64,000 bases of DNA from Streptomyces longisporoflavus (GCF_014649775.1 NZ_BMTR01000004.1:186001-250000); one strand, 5' to 3'; numbered from the stretch's first letter, positions 17,667-27,163 are shown. Notes: generated by a model not told the origin, from the sequence alone. Translations and numbers: made by a program.

Positions 17667-19300
17667 CGACGGCAGAGGGTCAGGCGGACAGCCGCACGGA
17701 CGCGCCACCGATACCCGAGGCCTTCGCCGAGCGGTATCGCGCCGCCGGGTACTGGCGCGGCGAGACGTTCGGCGGCATGCTCCGCGAGCGCGCCGACGCG
17801 CACCCCGCCCGGGTCGCGATCACGGACGGGGACCGGAACTGGACGTACGGCGAACTCGACGTGCGCGCCGACCAGTTGGCGGCCGGGTTCGCCGCCCGCG
17901 GCATCTCCAAGGGTGACCGGGTGGTCGTCCAGCTGCCGAACATCGCCGAGTTCTTCGAGGTGATCTTCGCGCTCTTCCGGATCGGCGCCCTGCCGGTCTT
18001 CGCGCTGCCCGCGCACCGCGAGACTGAGATCCACTACTTCTGCGAGTTCACCGAGGCCGTCGCCTACGTCATCCCGGACAAGACCGGCGGCTTCGACCAC
18101 CGCGATCTGGCGTCCAAGGTGCGCGCCGAAGTGCCCACCCTGCGCGACGTGTTCGTGGTGGGCGACCCGGGCGAGCACACCGCGCTCGCCGACGTGCCGC
18201 GCGAGCCGATCGAGATCGACGGACCCGAGCCGTCCGACCTCGCCTTCCTCCAGCTGTCGGGCGGCAGCACCGGCGTGCCCAAGCTGATCCCGCGCACCCA
18301 CGACGACTACATGTACTCGCTGTGGGGCTCGAACGAGCTCTGCGGGGTGACGGAGGACTCCGTCTACCTCGTGGCGCTGCCCGCGGCGCACAACTTCCCG
18401 CTCTCGTCGCCCGGTTCGCTCGGTCTGCTCTACGCGGGCGGCCGTGTCGTGATGTGCCCGCAGCCCGACCCGGACACCGCGTTCCCCCTCATCGAGCGGG
18501 AGCGCGTGACCATCACCGGTCTCGTCCCGCCGCTCGCGCTGGTGTGGACGGACGCGGGCCGCACCACGCCGTACGACATCTCCAGCCTCGAAGTGCTCCT
18601 GGTGGGCGGCGCGAAGTTCAGCGAGTCGGCGGCCCGGCGGGTCGCCCCGGCGCTCGGCTGCACCCTCCAGCAGGTCTTCGGGATGGCCGAGGGCCTGGTC
18701 AACTACACGCGGCTCGACGACCCGGCGGAGACCATCGTCACCACGCAGGGCCGCCCCATCTCCCCGGACGACGAGATCCGCATCGTCGACGACCTCGACG
18801 AGGAGGTGCCGGACGGCGAGGCGGGCCACCTGCTGACCCGCGGCCCGTACACCATCCGCGGCTACTGGCGCGCGCCCGAGCACAACGCCCGCTCGTTCAC
18901 CGCGGACGGCTTCTACCGCACCGGCGACATCGTGCGCCGCACCCCCACCGGGCATCTGGTGGTGGAGGGCCGGGCGAAGGACCAGATCAACCGCGGCGGC
19001 GAGAAGATCGCGCCGGAGGAGGTCGAGAACATCATCCTCGGCCACCCCCACGTCCACGACGTGTCGGTCGTCGCCGTCCCCGACGAGTACCTCGGCGAGC
19101 GGACTCTCGCGTACGTGATCCTGCGCGCGGACGCCGAACCGCTGAAGCCCGTCGTGATCAAGAAATTCGTACGGGAGCGCGGCCTCGCCGCGTACAAGGT
19201 GCCCGACCGCGTCGAGTTCGTCACCGCCTTCCCGCAGACCGGCATCGGCAAGATCAGCAAGAAGGACCAGCGGACGACCGCCGCCGCTCCCGGCAGCTGA
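17663..19300 (+). CDS. entE: 2,3-dihydroxybenzoate-AMP ligase
   Basis: A 545-residue stand-alone adenylation enzyme that activates 2,3-DHB and loads it on the aryl carrier protein. The ANL motifs are clear: [18 protein letters not shown] (P-loop) near residue 190, the GMAEGL(V)NYTR A5 region near 350, the YRTGD motif near 415 and the catalytic lysine segment GIGKISKKD at the end. The aryl-acid type A4 region reads [16 protein letters not shown], as in DhbE/EntE with its conserved Asn-Phe pair. The ATG overlaps the isochorismate synthase stop. Confidence 0.94.
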   Translation: MTTAEGQADSRTDAPPIPEAFAERYRAAGYWRGETFGGMLRERADAHPARVAITDGDRNWTYGELDVRADQLAAGFAARGISKGDRVVVQLPNIAEFFEVIFALFRIGALPVFALPAHRETEIHYFCEFTEAVAYVIPDKTGGFDHRDLASKVRAEVPTLRDVFVVGDPGEHTALADVPREPIEIDGPEPSDLAFLQLSGGSTGVPKLIPRTHDDYMYSLWGSNELCGVTEDSVYLVALPAAHNFPLSSPGSLGLLYAGGRVVMCPQPDPDTAFPLIERERVTITGLVPPLALVWTDAGRTTPYDISSLEVLLVGGAKFSESAARRVAPALGCTLQQVFGMAEGLVNYTRLDDPAETIVTTQGRPISPDDEIRIVDDLDEEVPDGEAGHLLTRGPYTIRGYWRAPEHNARSFTADGFYRTGDIVRRTPTGHLVVEGRAKDQINRGGEKIAPEEVENIILGHPHVHDVSVVAVPDEYLGERTLAYVILRADAEPLKPVVIKKFVRERGLAAYKVPDRVEFVTAFPQTGIGKISKKDQRTTAAAPGS

Positions 19301-19382
19301 CCTCCGCGCAGCTACCCCTGTCCGTGTGCGACGGCCCTCCGGTCCACCCCCGCATTCCTGAGTTACCCGAAAGGCCCCCACC

Positions 19383-20015
19383 ATGGCGCTCCCCGCCGTC
19401 ACGCCCTACCCGATGCCCTCGTCCGACGAGCTGCCCGCCAACCGGGTCGCGTGGACCATCGACCCGCAGCGGGCGGTGCTGCTCGTCCACGACCTGCAGA
19501 ACCACTTCCTGACCGCCTACACCCCCGACACCTCGCCCACCACGGAACTGCTCGCCAACGTCGGCGAGTTGGCGAAGTCGGCCCGCGCGGCCGGCATCCC
19601 CGTCCTGTACTCCGCGCAGCCCGGCGGCCAGTCGCCTGCCGAGCGCGGCCTGCAGCAGGACTTCTGGGGCCCGGGGCTGCCGGACGACGAGCACGCGAAG
19701 GCGATCGCGGGCCCGGTCGCGCCGGAGCCCGGCGACACCGTGCTCACCAAGTGGAAGTACAGCGCGTACGTCCGCACCGACCTCGAAGAGCGCATGCGCG
19801 CGGCGGGCCGGGACCAGATCGTCATCGTCGGCGTGTACGCGCACATCGGCGTCCTGATGACGGCCGCCGACGCGTGGATGCGGGACGTGCAGGCGTTCGT
19901 CGTCGCGGACGCCGTGGCCGACTTCTCCCGCGAGGACCACGACATGGCGCTGCGCTACGCGGCCGGCCGCTGCGCGGTCGTCACCACCACCGACACGGTT
20001 CTGAAGGGGATCTGA
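19383..20015 (+). CDS. entB: Isochorismatase, lacking a fused carrier domain
   Basis: A 210-residue hydrolase converting isochorismate to 2,3-dihydro-DHB and pyruvate. [13 protein letters not shown] near residue 30 carries the catalytic Asp, YSAQPGGQ the substrate loop, the LTKWKYSAY lysine lies near residue 120 and the [15 protein letters not shown] helix follows. EntB of E. coli and DhbB of Bacillus carry an aryl carrier domain at the C-terminus; here the protein ends after the hydrolase and the carrier is a separate gene one base downstream. A GAAAGG site precedes the ATG. Confidence 0.92.
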   Translation: MALPAVTPYPMPSSDELPANRVAWTIDPQRAVLLVHDLQNHFLTAYTPDTSPTTELLANVGELAKSARAAGIPVLYSAQPGGQSPAERGLQQDFWGPGLPDDEHAKAIAGPVAPEPGDTVLTKWKYSAYVRTDLEERMRAAGRDQIVIVGVYAHIGVLMTAADAWMRDVQAFVVADAVADFSREDHDMALRYAAGRCAVVTTTDTVLKGI

Positions 20016-20016
20016 C

Positions 20017-20247
20017 ATGGCGCTCAGCGTGGAACTGATACGGGCCGACGTCGCCGATGTCCTGGGCGAGGACCCGGCCGACATCCCCGTCGACGAGAAC
20101 CTCGTGGACTACGGCCTGGACTCGGTGCGCATCATGTCGCTCATCGAGCGCTGGCGCCGCGAGCACGACATCGCCGCGACCTTCGTGGACCTGGCCGAAC
20201 AGCCCGCCATCGAGGCCTGGGTGAAGATCCTAGGGGCCTCGGCATGA
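20017..20247 (+). CDS. Stand-alone aryl carrier protein
   Basis: A 76-residue carrier protein. The phosphopantetheine site is the Ser in NLVDYGLDSVRIMSLIERW near residue 34. LDSVR with Arg after Val is the form seen in aryl carrier domains. It would be loaded with DHB by the ligase and deliver it to the condensation domain of the synthetase, whose gene overlaps it by 4 bp (ATGA). It is the detached equivalent of the EntB C-terminal domain. Confidence 0.9.
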   Translation: MALSVELIRADVADVLGEDPADIPVDENLVDYGLDSVRIMSLIERWRREHDIAATFVDLAEQPAIEAWVKILGASA

Positions 20248-23200
20248 GGCTCACCGCTGCCCAGTCGGGCATGTGGTTCGCGCAGGCGCTCGACCCCGGC
20301 AGTCCGGCCCAGAACACGGCCGAGTGCCTGGAGATCCACGGTCCCGTCGACCCGTCCCTGTTCGCGCGGACGCTGCGCCAGGTGGTGTCGGAGGCCGATG
20401 CCCTGCGCGTACGGATCATCGAAGGGGCCGACGGGCCGCAGCAGTTGGAGGTCGTCGAACCGACGCTCCCGCTGAAGGTGCGTGACCTGCGCGCCGCGTC
20501 CGACCCGGACGCCGAGGCGCGGGCGTGGATGCGCGAGGACCTGGCCACGCCGTTCGACCTGGCGGCCGGGCCGCTGTTCGCGCACGCACTGTTCCGCGTC
20601 GGCGACGAGCGCTGGCTGTGGTACCAGCGGGTGCACCACATCGTGATGGACGGGTTCGGCTACTCGCTCCTCGCCCGCCGCACCGCCGAGGTCTACACCG
20701 CGCTCGCCGCGGGCGAGGAGCCCGGCGAGAGCCCCTTCGGTCGGCTCGCGGACCTGGTCGCCGAGGACACCGCGTACCGCGCGTCGGAGACGTACGAGAC
20801 GGACCGGCGCTTCTGGGACGGCGCCTTCGCCGACCGCCCCGACGCCCCCAACCTGGCCGGGCGCACCGCGCTGCCCTCCCGCACCTTCCACCGGCGCAGC
20901 GCCCGCCTCTCCCCCGAGGCGACCGCGCGGCTGCGGGAGTCTGCGTCCTCGATGCGGGCGACCTGGCCGGAGGTGCTCGTCGCCGCGCAGGCGCTGTACG
21001 TCTCGCGGGCCACCGGCTCCGCCGAGGTGGTGCTCGGCCTGCCGATGATGGGCCGCATGGGTTCGGTCGCGCTCCGCGTGCCCGGCATGGTGATGAACGT
21101 GCTGCCGCTGCGGCTCACCGTGACCCCGCAGGCGACGTTCGCCGAGCTGACCCGGCAGGTGGTGCTCGGCATCCGCGCCGCCCGCCGCCACCAGCGCTAC
21201 CGCTACGAGGACATCCGCCGCGACCTGGGCCTCCTCGGCGAGGGCCGGTCCCTGGTCGGGCCGCTGGTCAACGTCATGCCGTTCGACTACGGCCTGACCT
21301 TCGCGGGCGCCCGCACCGAGGCCCACAACCTGTCCGCCGGCCCGGTCGACGACCTCACGGTCAACGTCTACGACCGCGCCGACGGCAGCGGCCTGCGCAT
21401 CGACTACGACGGCAACCCCGCCCTGTACGAGCCCGACGAACTCGGCGCCCACCAGGCGCGGTTCATGGAGCTTCTGGAGCGCATCGCCGAGACGGAGCCG
21501 CACACGCCGCTCGCCGAGCACACGATCGCCCGCCACGCCGAACTCACGCTGGTGGTCGACGAGTTCAACGCCACCGCGCACCCGGTACCGCCCACCACGC
21601 TGATCGGCCCGATCGAAGGCCAGACGGTCCGCACCCCGGACGCCACCGCCCTGGTCTTCGGCGACCAGGACCTTACGTACGCCGAGCTGAACGCCCGCGC
21701 CAACCGGCTCGCCCACCACCTCGTCGAGATCGGCGTGCATCCGGGCGCGCTCGCGGCGGTCGCCGTGCCCCGCTCCCTGGACCTGGTGATCACGCTCCTC
21801 GCGGTGCTGAAGGCGGGCGGCGCCTACCTGCCCCTCGACCCGGACTATCCGGCGGACCGTCTCGCGTACATGCTCCAGGACGCCGGTCCGGCCTGTGTGA
21901 TCGCCGACCGCGCCGACCGGGTGCCCGCGTCGGGTGTCCCGCTCGTCGCCCTGGACAGCCTGGACACGACGCCGTACGGCACGTACGACCCGCCGCGCGC
22001 GCTCACCCCGCACCACCCCGCGTACGTCATCTACACCTCAGGGTCGACCGGCCGCCCCAAGGGCGTCGTCGTGCCGCACGCGGCGATCGACAACCGGCTG
22101 CGCTGGATGCAGGCCGAGTACGAACTCGCTCCCGGTGACCGGGTGTTGCAGAAGACTCCGTCCGGGTTCGACGTGTCGGTCTGGGAGTTCTTCTGGGCCC
22201 TGCGGGTGGGCGCGACGCTCGTCGTCGCCGAGCCCGGCGGCCACAAGGACCCGGCGTATCTGGCGCGCGTCATCCGCGAACAGGACGTCACCGTCTGCCA
22301 CTTCGTGCCGTCGATGCTCCAGGTGTTCCTGTCCGAGCCGGCCGCCGCCGGCTGCAAGGGTCTGCGGCACGTCTTCTGCAGCGGCGAGGCCCTGCCGCGC
22401 GAGACGGTGCGGGAGTTCGGGCGCGTCCTCGACGGCGTACCGCTGCACAATCTGTACGGTCCGACCGAGGCCGCCGTCGACGTGACGTACCACCCGTGCG
22501 CCACCGACGCGACGGGCCCGGTGCCGATCGGCAAGCCCGTCTGGAACACCCGTCTGTACGTCCTGGACGCGGCGCTCCAGCCCTGCCCGCCCGGCGTACA
22601 GGGCGAGTTGTACCTCGCGGGCACCCAGCTGGCAGCCGAGTACCTGGGCAGGCCCGAGCTGACCGCCGCCCGTTTCGTCGCCGACCCCTACGGCCCGCCC
22701 GGTACCCGCATGTACCGCACGGGCGACCTGGCGCGCTGGACCGAGCACGGCGAGATCGAGTATCTGGGCCGCACCGACCACCAGGTGAAACTGCGCGGCC
22801 TGCGCATCGAACTCGGCGAGATAGAGGCCGAGTTGGCCGCCGACGCGGCAGTGGGCGCGGCCAGCGTCCTGGTCCGCGAGGACCGGCCCGGCGACCAGCG
22901 GCTCGTGGGGTACGTGACGCCCTCCGACACCGGGTCCGTCCCCGACCCCGAGGAGCTGCGTGCGCGGCTCGCCGGAACACTGCCCGACTACATGGTGCCG
23001 GGCGCGATCCTCGTCCTTGACGACTTCCCGCTCAGCCCGAACGGCAAGCTGGACCGGCGCGCGCTGCCCGCCCCCTCCTTCGAGGGCTCGGGCGACGGCG
23101 GCCGGGTGCCCAGCGGCCACCGCGAGGAGACACTCACGCGGCTCTTCGCCGAGATTCTCGGCGTGCCCCAACTCGGCGTCGACGACGCGTTCTTCGACCT

Positions 23201-24131
23201 CGGCGGCACGTCGCTCCTGGCGGCCCGCCTCGTCTCCAGGGTCCGCGACACGCTGGGCGCCGAGCTCACCATCGGCACGCTGTTCCAGGCGCAGACCCCG
23301 GCGGCGCTCGCCGCCCACCTGGACGCGGACCACAGCGAGGCCGACCACGCCCTGGACGTGCTGCTTCCGCTGCGCGCGGGCGGCGACCGCACCCCGCTGT
23401 TCGCCTTCCATCCGGCGGGCGGCATGAGCTGGTGCTACTCGGGGCTGCTCTCGCGGCTCGACCCCGGCCAGCCGGTGTACGGGCTCCAGGCGCGCGGCCT
23501 GCACGGCGAGGGCGAGCTCCCCTCCACCATGGAGGAGATGGCGGCCGAATACGTCGAGGCACTGCGCGCGGTGAGGCCGCACGGCCCCTACCGGCTGCTC
23601 GGCTGGTCGGTCGGCGGTGTACTGGCCCACACGGTCGCCGTACTGCTCCAGGAAGCGGGCGAGGAGGTCGAGCTGCTCGCACTGCTCGACGCCTATCCGT
23701 CCGACCAGTGGCGCGACGCCGCGGTCCCGGAGGAGGCGGACGCCCTGGGGGCCCTCCTGCGGATGGCCGGCTACGACCGCACCGACGAACTCACCCGCGA
23801 GGACGTCCTGGCCACGCTCCAGCGTGAGGGCAGCGCCCTGGCCGGCCTGCCCGACCGGACGCTGACGGCGGTCCTCGACATCGTGGTCAACAACGCCCGT
23901 CTGATGCGCGAGCACGACCACCGTCCCTTCGAGGGCGACGCCCTGTTCTTCACGGCGGCCGCGCCGCGCGCCGAGGACTGGCTGACGAGGGAGGCCTGGG
24001 CACCGTACGTCAGCGGCTCGATCAGCAATCACGACGTGGACTGCCTGCATCCTGAGCTGACCCAGCCGCGCCGTCTCGACGAGGTCTGTGCCGTACTCGC
24101 CGCCCGCCTCAAGGAGCTGGACCACGCATGA
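20244..24131 (+). CDS. entF: Single-module NRPS (C-A-T-TE), predicted serine-activating enterobactin-type synthetase
   Basis: A 1295-residue synthetase. The condensation domain (about residues 1-440) has HHIVMDGFG; the adenylation domain (about 450-960) has TYAELNARAN, YTSGSTGRPKGV, YGPTEAAV, YRTGDL and NGKLDRRALP; the carrier domain (about 970-1040) has FFDLGGTSLL; the thioesterase (about 1050-1295) has the nucleophile in GWSVGG. The ten specificity positions read D-V-W-H-F-S-L-V-D-K, identical to the EntF serine code. One DHB carrier and one serine module with a cyclising thioesterase match the EntF logic, giving three rounds of DHB-Ser and a trilactone. The thioesterase's cyclisation number cannot be proven from sequence. 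Confidence 0.93.
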   Translation: MRLTAAQSGMWFAQALDPGSPAQNTAECLEIHGPVDPSLFARTLRQVVSEADALRVRIIEGADGPQQLEVVEPTLPLKVRDLRAASDPDAEARAWMREDLATPFDLAAGPLFAHALFRVGDERWLWYQRVHHIVMDGFGYSLLARRTAEVYTALAAGEEPGESPFGRLADLVAEDTAYRASETYETDRRFWDGAFADRPDAPNLAGRTALPSRTFHRRSARLSPEATARLRESASSMRATWPEVLVAAQALYVSRATGSAEVVLGLPMMGRMGSVALRVPGMVMNVLPLRLTVTPQATFAELTRQVVLGIRAARRHQRYRYEDIRRDLGLLGEGRSLVGPLVNVMPFDYGLTFAGARTEAHNLSAGPVDDLTVNVYDRADGSGLRIDYDGNPALYEPDELGAHQARFMELLERIAETEPHTPLAEHTIARHAELTLVVDEFNATAHPVPPTTLIGPIEGQTVRTPDATALVFGDQDLTYAELNARANRLAHHLVEIGVHPGALAAVAVPRSLDLVITLLAVLKAGGAYLPLDPDYPADRLAYMLQDAGPACVIADRADRVPASGVPLVALDSLDTTPYGTYDPPRALTPHHPAYVIYTSGSTGRPKGVVVPHAAIDNRLRWMQAEYELAPGDRVLQKTPSGFDVSVWEFFWALRVGATLVVAEPGGHKDPAYLARVIREQDVTVCHFVPSMLQVFLSEPAAAGCKGLRHVFCSGEALPRETVREFGRVLDGVPLHNLYGPTEAAVDVTYHPCATDATGPVPIGKPVWNTRLYVLDAALQPCPPGVQGELYLAGTQLAAEYLGRPELTAARFVADPYGPPGTRMYRTGDLARWTEHGEIEYLGRTDHQVKLRGLRIELGEIEAELAADAAVGAASVLVREDRPGDQRLVGYVTPSDTGSVPDPEELRARLAGTLPDYMVPGAILVLDDFPLSPNGKLDRRALPAPSFEGSGDGGRVPSGHREETLTRLFAEILGVPQLGVDDAFFDLGGTSLLAARLVSRVRDTLGAELTIGTLFQAQTPAALAAHLDADHSEADHALDVLLPLRAGGDRTPLFAFHPAGGMSWCYSGLLSRLDPGQPVYGLQARGLHGEGELPSTMEEMAAEYVEALRAVRPHGPYRLLGWSVGGVLAHTVAVLLQEAGEEVELLALLDAYPSDQWRDAAVPEEADALGALLRMAGYDRTDELTREDVLATLQREGSALAGLPDRTLTAVLDIVVNNARLMREHDHRPFEGDALFFTAAAPRAEDWLTREAWAPYVSGSISNHDVDCLHPELTQPRRLDEVCAVLAARLKELDHA

Positions 24132-24319
24132 CGACCACGCCCGGCCCCTTCGACCCGGCCGTCGACGACACCGAGCCGACCCATCTGGTCCTGGAGAACG
24201 CGCTCGGCGAGTACTCCCTGTGGCCGCTCTTCCGCCGCGTGCCCGAGGGTTGGCACACGGTGTACGGACCGCAGACGTACGGTCGCTGCGTGGCCCGCCT
24301 CCAGGATCCGCCCGCGTGA
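24128..24319 (+). CDS. MbtH-like protein, short C-terminus
   Basis: A 63-residue chaperone of adenylation domains. It has VLENALGEYSLWPLF with the conserved S-L-W-P, then VPEGWHTVYGP and the RC position. The usual final W-x-D-x-R-P segment is missing; the protein ends in a Pro-rich tail. It overlaps the synthetase gene by 4 bp and the PPTase gene by 4 bp, so all three are translationally linked. It should bind and activate the EntF adenylation domain. Confidence 0.88.
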   Translation: MTTTPGPFDPAVDDTEPTHLVLENALGEYSLWPLFRRVPEGWHTVYGPQTYGRCVARLQDPPA

Positions 24320-24990
24320 CGGAGATCAAGCTCGTCCGCCCGGCCCCGCTCGACGTGTCGCTCCTCGACACGGACGAGCGGCGCCGGGCGGCGGCGTTGC
24401 GGCGCCCCGCGGACCAGGAGCTGTACGCGGCGGCGCACTCGGCGCTGCGTCGTCACCTCGGCGCGTGTCTGTCCGTCGATCCGGCGGCGGTGGAGCTGGT
24501 GCGTCTTCCGTGCCCGCTGTGCGGCGGCCCGCACGGTCGCCCCGCCGTCGCAGGAGGGTCGGGCCCGCACTTCTCGCTCTCGCACACGGACGGCCTCGCC
24601 CTGCTCGCCTTCGCGGACCGGCCGGTAGGCGCCGACGTCGAGAGGCTGCCGTCCGCCGAGGTCATGACCGACGTGGCGGCGTCCCTGCACCCGCGGGAGC
24701 AGGACGAACTTGCCGGACTCCCCGTAGCGGAGCGACCCCTGGCCTTCGCCCGCTGCTGGACGCGCAAGGAGGCGTGCCTCAAGGGGACCGGCGAGGGCCT
24801 CGCCGGTGGCGGGATGGCGGCGCTCCTGGTGGGAACGGGGCCCGTGCCCCTCGACGTCCCGGGCTGGGCGGTGCGGGACGTGGCCGTCCCGGACGGCTAC
24901 GCGGCGGCGGTCGCCGTCGCGGATCGAGGGGACCGGTCGCCGAGCAGCCCGACGAGCCCGTCCGCGAGCTCGGTGCGCCAGCACAGGTAG
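24316..24990 (+). CDS. Sfp/EntD-type 4'-phosphopantetheinyl transferase
   Basis: A 224-residue enzyme that converts apo carrier proteins to holo form using CoA. The motifs PHFSLSHTDGLALLAF, GADVERL (metal-binding Asp and Glu) and FARCWTRKEACLKGTG are visible in order. The GTG at 24316 overlaps the MbtH stop (GTGA). It presumably serves the aryl carrier protein and the synthetase. Its last 94 bp overlap the end of the convergent esterase gene on the other strand. Confidence 0.9.
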   Translation: MTEIKLVRPAPLDVSLLDTDERRRAAALRRPADQELYAAAHSALRRHLGACLSVDPAAVELVRLPCPLCGGPHGRPAVAGGSGPHFSLSHTDGLALLAFADRPVGADVERLPSAEVMTDVAASLHPREQDELAGLPVAERPLAFARCWTRKEACLKGTGEGLAGGGMAALLVGTGPVPLDVPGWAVRDVAVPDGYAAAVAVADRGDRSPSSPTSPSASSVRQHR

Positions 24991-26186
24991 TCGTGCCCGC
25001 CGTTGAACTCGCGGTACACGGCGTCCTCGTACCCCTTCTCCCGCAGCGTGGCGCGCAGCCTGCGCATGGCGGGCAGCGCGACCCACTCCTGCTCGCCCGC
25101 CGACAGCCAGAACCGCACGGGCAGCCTCTCGCTCGCGGCGATGCGCCCGGTCAGCCACTCGGAGCGTTCGAGGTCGGGCCCGTCGGGCCACCAGAAGGAA
25201 CCCGACTGCGCGAGGACGCGGCCGAACCGTCCCGGCGCGGTCACACCGGCGAACGCGGCGGTGAGGCCGCCTAGGCTCTGGCCCGCGACGACGGTCCGCG
25301 CCGGATCGGCGGTCAGCGAAAGCCGTTCGCCCGCCCAGGGCAGCAGCTCGGTCTCCAGGAAGCCGACGAAGCGTTCGTTGCAGGCGAGTTCCTCCCAGCG
25401 CTGGTCGGCGCCGAGGGATTCGGGCAGCAGGGCGGCGAGGGGCGGGACGCGGCCGTCGGCGATGAGGTTGTCGAGGAGTGCGGCGACATCCAGGCCCGGC
25501 TGCCACATCTCGCCGTCCATGAGCACCAGGACCGGCAGGTCGCGACCGCCGCCCGGCGGCTCGTAGAGATGCACCCGCCGTTCGTTGCCGAGCAGTTCGC
25601 TGCGGACGGTGTGGGTGCTGACCGTGCCGCGCGCCACTCCGTCACGGCGCCGCCAGTCGTCGCCGGTCGGGGCCTGCGGCAGCTCTACGCACGAGACCGG
25701 TTCGCCGCCCCAACGGCGGGCGAGCGTACGTGAGTTGAGCGGGTCGGTCCGGTGTTGGCGCCGCAGCCAGGGCCAGTAGGCGGCCTCGTCCGTCCGCGGC
25801 CCGTCCCCCTCGTCCACGCACAGGCCGTAGGTGGCCCGCCAGTCCGCGCGCATCCGGATCGACCAGTGCCAGATGTCCGTGCCCGGCACCCGCTCCATCA
25901 GATTGCCGGACAGGTCACGCGGGTCGACGATCTTGTTCGGCATCACCAGGACGGCGCGGGTCGCCTCCGTGCCGCGCCACAGGAAGGTGACCACCCGCTG
26001 CTTCTCGTCGCCCAGCGGATCGGGCTCGACGAGCGGTGTGCCGCCCGCTGCCCGCACGGCGCCCCAGAAGTCGCCGCCGCGCGCGGCCCGCGCCAGCCAC
26101 GCACTGTCCGCACGCTCGACGGGTCGTGGCCGCGGGATGCGGGGCGGCCTGCGGGTCGCTCCGGCGGGAGGAGCGGTGTGCGGCAT
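24897..26186 (-). CDS. Fes-like enterochelin (ferric-enterobactin) esterase
   Basis: A 429-residue alpha/beta hydrolase with an N-terminal enterochelin-esterase domain (QRVVTFLWRG, and GTDIWHWSIRMRADWRATYG near residue 105) and a catalytic domain with DLPVLVLMDGEMW, nucleophile AGQSLGG near residue 315 and His in FNGGHDYLCW near residue 400. It cleaves the serine lactone backbone of imported ferric siderophore to free iron in the cytoplasm. There is no signal peptide. It is transcribed toward the biosynthetic operon from a separate promoter region carrying a weaker iron box. Its presence supports a trilactone product. Confidence 0.9.
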   Translation of the reverse strand: MPHTAPPAGATRRPPRIPRPRPVERADSAWLARAARGGDFWGAVRAAGGTPLVEPDPLGDEKQRVVTFLWRGTEATRAVLVMPNKIVDPRDLSGNLMERVPGTDIWHWSIRMRADWRATYGLCVDEGDGPRTDEAAYWPWLRRQHRTDPLNSRTLARRWGGEPVSCVELPQAPTGDDWRRRDGVARGTVSTHTVRSELLGNERRVHLYEPPGGGRDLPVLVLMDGEMWQPGLDVAALLDNLIADGRVPPLAALLPESLGADQRWEELACNERFVGFLETELLPWAGERLSLTADPARTVVAGQSLGGLTAAFAGVTAPGRFGRVLAQSGSFWWPDGPDLERSEWLTGRIAASERLPVRFWLSAGEQEWVALPAMRRLRATLREKGYEDAVYREFNGGHDYLCWRTELADGLVGLLGDRSPRSATATAAA

Positions 26187-26215
26187 CGGGGGCCTCCGGG
26201 GGTTACTGCGTACGT

Positions 26216-26234
26216 ATAGATAAGGGTGACCTTA
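26216..26234 (+). promoter_or_regulatory. Candidate second iron box upstream of the esterase gene
   Basis: ATAGATAAGGGTGACCTTA matches about 13 of 19 positions of the TTAGGTTAGGCTCACCTAA iron-box consensus and contains TAAGG-N4-CCTTA dyad symmetry. It lies 30 bp upstream of the esterase ATG on the minus strand, where a repressor would block transcription. Confidence 0.55.
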
Positions 26235-26311
26235 CTTGAGTCGGCCACCCCTGTGATGACCAGGGGCGGGCCACCTCCTCACGCGCGGGGGCCACCGGTA
26301 CATTGCCGCCT

Positions 26312-27163
26312 ATGTCGATACCGAATCCCCAGCCCAACCAGCCCGGCCAGCCCAATCCGTATCAGCAGACCCCGAATCCCTATCAGCAGCCGCCGGGCGC
26401 GACGGCCCCCCAGCCCTACGGCCAGCCGCCGGGCCCGTACGGACAGCAGCCGGGCCCCTACGGCCAGCCGCCCGCCCCGCCCGCTCCCCCGGCGGGACCG
26501 CGCAAGCCCACGCCGGGCTGGGTGTGGGGGATCGGCGGTGTCGTCGTCGCGTCGGCCCTGTGGGCGGGCGGCCTGTTCGCCACCGGGAACCTCGGCTCGG
26601 ACGACGACGCGAAGGCGGACCTCGCCGGATATCAGTACAAGGAGAACCTCTGCGACGTCTCCCCGCTCGACGGTTTCAAGAAGAAGTACGAGGTCGACAC
26701 GGACTCCACGTCGACCACGCACTACGGCTCGCGGCAGAAGGGTTTCGACCTGAGCTATTGCAGCCGCAAGCTCAAGGACCCGGAGGAGACCGCCGACTCC
26801 TACACGAGCATCTACGTCTATTCGACGGCCCGCTGGCACAAGGCGACCGACCCCGCGGGCGAGTTCGCCTCGGAGCAGAAGGCCTACGAGGACCAGTCCC
26901 AGAAGACGTACACCTACAAGACCAAGGCCGTGAGCGGCATCGGCGACGAGGCGTACCTGGTGACCGACACGAGCGGCACCGACGAGAAGTCCCTCAACGG
27001 CATGACCCTCGCCGTGCGCGAGGGCTGGTTCACCGTCGAGATGCGCTGGAGCTTCTACGGGGGCGGCCCGGACGACAAGATCGAGCCGCCGACCGCCGCG
27101 GAGGTCGAGGAGATGCTCAAGACCGACGTTCGCGCGGAGATGGCCGGGCTCAAGAAGGGCTGA
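26312..27163 (+). CDS. Single-pass membrane protein with Pro/Gln-rich cytoplasmic N-terminus
   Basis: A 283-residue protein of unknown function. Residues 1-65 are a Pro-Gln-Gly-Tyr-rich low-complexity segment with repeats like GPYGQ(Q/P)PGPYGQP. A transmembrane helix follows (WVWGIGGVVVASALWAGGLF, about 70-90), then an external domain of about 190 residues with two cysteines (NLCDVSPLDGF and LSYCSRKL) that may form a disulphide. This architecture is common among Streptomyces cell-surface proteins. I chose the ATG at 26312 over an upstream in-frame TTG. It is not obviously tied to the siderophore genes. Confidence 0.75.
   Translation: MSIPNPQPNQPGQPNPYQQTPNPYQQPPGATAPQPYGQPPGPYGQQPGPYGQPPAPPAPPAGPRKPTPGWVWGIGGVVVASALWAGGLFATGNLGSDDDAKADLAGYQYKENLCDVSPLDGFKKKYEVDTDSTSTTHYGSRQKGFDLSYCSRKLKDPEETADSYTSIYVYSTARWHKATDPAGEFASEQKAYEDQSQKTYTYKTKAVSGIGDEAYLVTDTSGTDEKSLNGMTLAVREGWFTVEMRWSFYGGGPDDKIEPPTAAEVEEMLKTDVRAEMAGLKKG

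Noticed and set aside
20244-24131. Griseobactin-type (DHB-Arg-Thr) product
   Set aside because: That needs more than one amino acid activation domain; only one module, with a serine code, is present.
20109-24371. Long minus-strand frames opposite the NRPS gene
   Set aside because: Low-complexity Arg/Gly/Val shadows; the opposite strand carries complete C-A-T-TE motifs.
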